This document shows positions 13,634 to 14,900 of a stretch of DNA of 14,900 nucleotides, piece after piece. The stretch's first letter is position 1, and each line of letters starts with the position of its first letter. The position numbers and the translations under genes were made by a program. Below the pieces are notes generated by a model. The model was not told the DNA's origin. It did not search any database and saw only the letters and a program-made list of their open reading frames with translations. This DNA comes from UBA6197 sp047638075 (GTDB lineage Bacteria > Pseudomonadota > Alphaproteobacteria > Rhodobacterales > Rhodobacteraceae), in assembly GCF_047638075.1 (NCBI RefSeq), contig NZ_JBLJBV010000009.1, forward strand, positions 1 through 14,900, given 5' to 3'.

Positions 13634-14785
13634 TTACATGCAGGACTCAAATAACGCACGGGTGTTTTCGCGCGTCATTTCAATGGGGTTGCCGCCACAG
13701 GACGGGTCTTGCAACGCCATTTCCGTCAACTCGTCCAGCTGCGCCGGGTCTACCCCCAGCGCGGTCAGGTTTTCAGGTATTGCCAACTCTGCGCGCAACG
13801 CCATGATCGCTGCGAGAAAACCGTCAAAACCGCCTTTGATCCCCAGATAGGCAGCGGCTTTTTCGATCCGCTCCGTGATTGCGCTGCGGTTGAAATCCAG
13901 CACCATCGGCATCACCACAGCGTTGGTCGTGCCGTGGTGGGTGCCGTAGACGGCGCCGATCGGATGGCTGAGCGAATGGATCGCGCCCAGACCTTTCTGG
14001 AACGCCACCGCCCCCATTGCCGCCGCTGACATCATATGCGCGCGCGCCTCAAGATCGCTGGGGTTGGCATAGACTTCGGGCAGATTTTCAAATGCCAGCC
14101 GCATGCCTTCCAGCGCAATGCCCTGGCTCATCGGGTGGTAAAAGGGGCTGCAATAGGCCTCAAGGCAATGCGCCAGCGCATCCATGCCGGTGCCAGCGGT
14201 AATGAATTTGGGCATCCCCACCGTCAGTTCCGGATCGCAGATGGTGACCGAGGGCAGAATTTTCGGATGAAAGATGATCTTTTTCTGATGCGTGGCGGTA
14301 TTGGTCAAAACTCCTGCGCGGCCAACCTCTGACCCTGTTCCGGCAGTGGTCGGCACCGCGATGATTGGCGCTATTTTCGTGGCATCCGCGCGGGTATACC
14401 AGTCGCCCACATCCTCCAGATCCCAGACCGACAGGCCCGGCGCCTGATCCGCCATCAGCGCGATCATCTTGCCCAGATCCAGCGCCGAGCCGCCACCAAA
14501 ACAGATTACGCCGTCATGACCGCCTGCCTTGTAGGCGGCGATGCCGTCGGTCATGTTTGCCTCATTGGGGTTCGGGTCCACTTTTGAAAAGACGGCATGG
14601 CCAAGGCCGGCTGCCTCCAGAATGGCCAGCGCCTGCGCCGTGATCGGTAGCGCCGCCAGTGCCTTGTCGGTAACCAGCAGCGGCTTTTTCAGCCCGACTG
14701 CCTTGCAGTGATCGGCCAGTTCCGAAATTCGGCCCGCGCCGAATTTGATCGCCGTGGGGTAGGACCAGTTTGCCGTAAGGGTCAT
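13634..14785 (-). CDS. Iron-containing (group III) alcohol dehydrogenase
   Basis: 383 aa, the standard size of Fe-ADH family enzymes, which interconvert alcohols and aldehydes with NAD(H). The N-terminal nucleotide-binding part has FGGGSALDLGK (96-106) and VPTTAGTGSEV (144-154). Metal ligands fit the family spacing: D202 and H206 (GMDALAHCLEAY), H270 (AIHSLSHP) and H284 (GTHHG), with H274 probably near the active site. The substrate cannot be read from the sequence. The ATG at 14785 is chosen for AGGTG about 5 bases upstream and a typical N-terminus; the frame stays open upstream without a good site. The upstream partner, if any, is outside the window. Confidence 0.93.
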   Translation of the reverse strand: MTLTANWSYPTAIKFGAGRISELADHCKAVGLKKPLLVTDKALAALPITAQALAILEAAGLGHAVFSKVDPNPNEANMTDGIAAYKAGGHDGVICFGGGSALDLGKMIALMADQAPGLSVWDLEDVGDWYTRADATKIAPIIAVPTTAGTGSEVGRAGVLTNTATHQKKIIFHPKILPSVTICDPELTVGMPKFITAGTGMDALAHCLEAYCSPFYHPMSQGIALEGMRLAFENLPEVYANPSDLEARAHMMSAAAMGAVAFQKGLGAIHSLSHPIGAVYGTHHGTTNAVVMPMVLDFNRSAITERIEKAAAYLGIKGGFDGFLAAIMALRAELAIPENLTALGVDPAQLDELTEMALQDPSCGGNPIEMTRENTRALFESCM

Positions 14786-14900
14786 TTTGTCACCTTTTTC
14801 AGATGGTAGGATTTTGGCCGCGTAACCGAATAAAAGCCCAAGACAGACAGGCTGCCGCCCCGGCCCGTATCCTTGCAGCCGGTCCAGCACAGCGCGGGGT
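14786..14900. other. Upstream leader of the alcohol dehydrogenase, window edge
   Basis: The last 115 bases hold the ribosome-binding site of the alcohol dehydrogenase. Its reading frame stays open upstream on the minus strand to an ATG at 14890, but this lacks a good start site. No separate gene can be supported here. Confidence 0.4.

Overview
The window looks like a chromosome segment from an alphaproteobacterium of the Rhodobacteraceae (Roseobacter/Rhodobacter group). GC content is high. The gene order rpsA - ihfB - lapA - trpF - trpB is the one I associate with this family, and the IHF-beta, TrpB and UDP-glucose dehydrogenase sequences are of alphaproteobacterial type. The lineage call comes from recognition by eye, not from a search.

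Layout. (1) Positions 1-3780, plus strand: the 3' end of rpsA with a strong intrinsic terminator, a sigma70-like promoter, then a tight run ihfB - lapA - trpF - small unknown ORF - trpB. The small ORF (79 aa, about 49% GC) sits exactly between two genes for consecutive tryptophan steps and looks foreign. (2) Positions 3818-8460: a divergent zinc-uptake locus. A perfect Zur palindrome lies between znuA (minus) and zur-znuC-znuB (plus, overlapping genes). Behind znuA on the minus strand are a degenerate 2-keto-3-deoxygalactonokinase-like gene and a GbsR/MarR-type regulator, which may share its transcript. (3) Positions 8461-8519: a GC-rich hairpin repeat between converging genes. (4) Positions 8520-13381: a putative surface-polysaccharide region with ugd (UDP-glucuronate supply), a 63-aa secreted or membrane peptide with its own terminator, and an overlapping yjbH-yjbF pair (outer-membrane barrel protein plus lipoprotein). 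(5) Positions 13382-14900: a second copy of the intergenic repeat motif and an iron-containing alcohol dehydrogenase.

How the genes work together. ZnuA, ZnuC and ZnuB form one high-affinity zinc ABC importer, and Zur should shut off both arms when zinc is plentiful. ugd, the small peptide and yjbHF recall the E. coli yjbEFGH/gfc exopolysaccharide modules, with a missing yjbG/gfcC and a different arrangement. Most of the window is ordinary core genome. The points most worth a second look are the trpF/trpB insert, the motif-poor DgoK-like protein downstream of znuA, the GfcA/YjbE-like peptide, and the repeated intergenic element. I found no RNA genes, CRISPR arrays, insertion sequences or phage genes.
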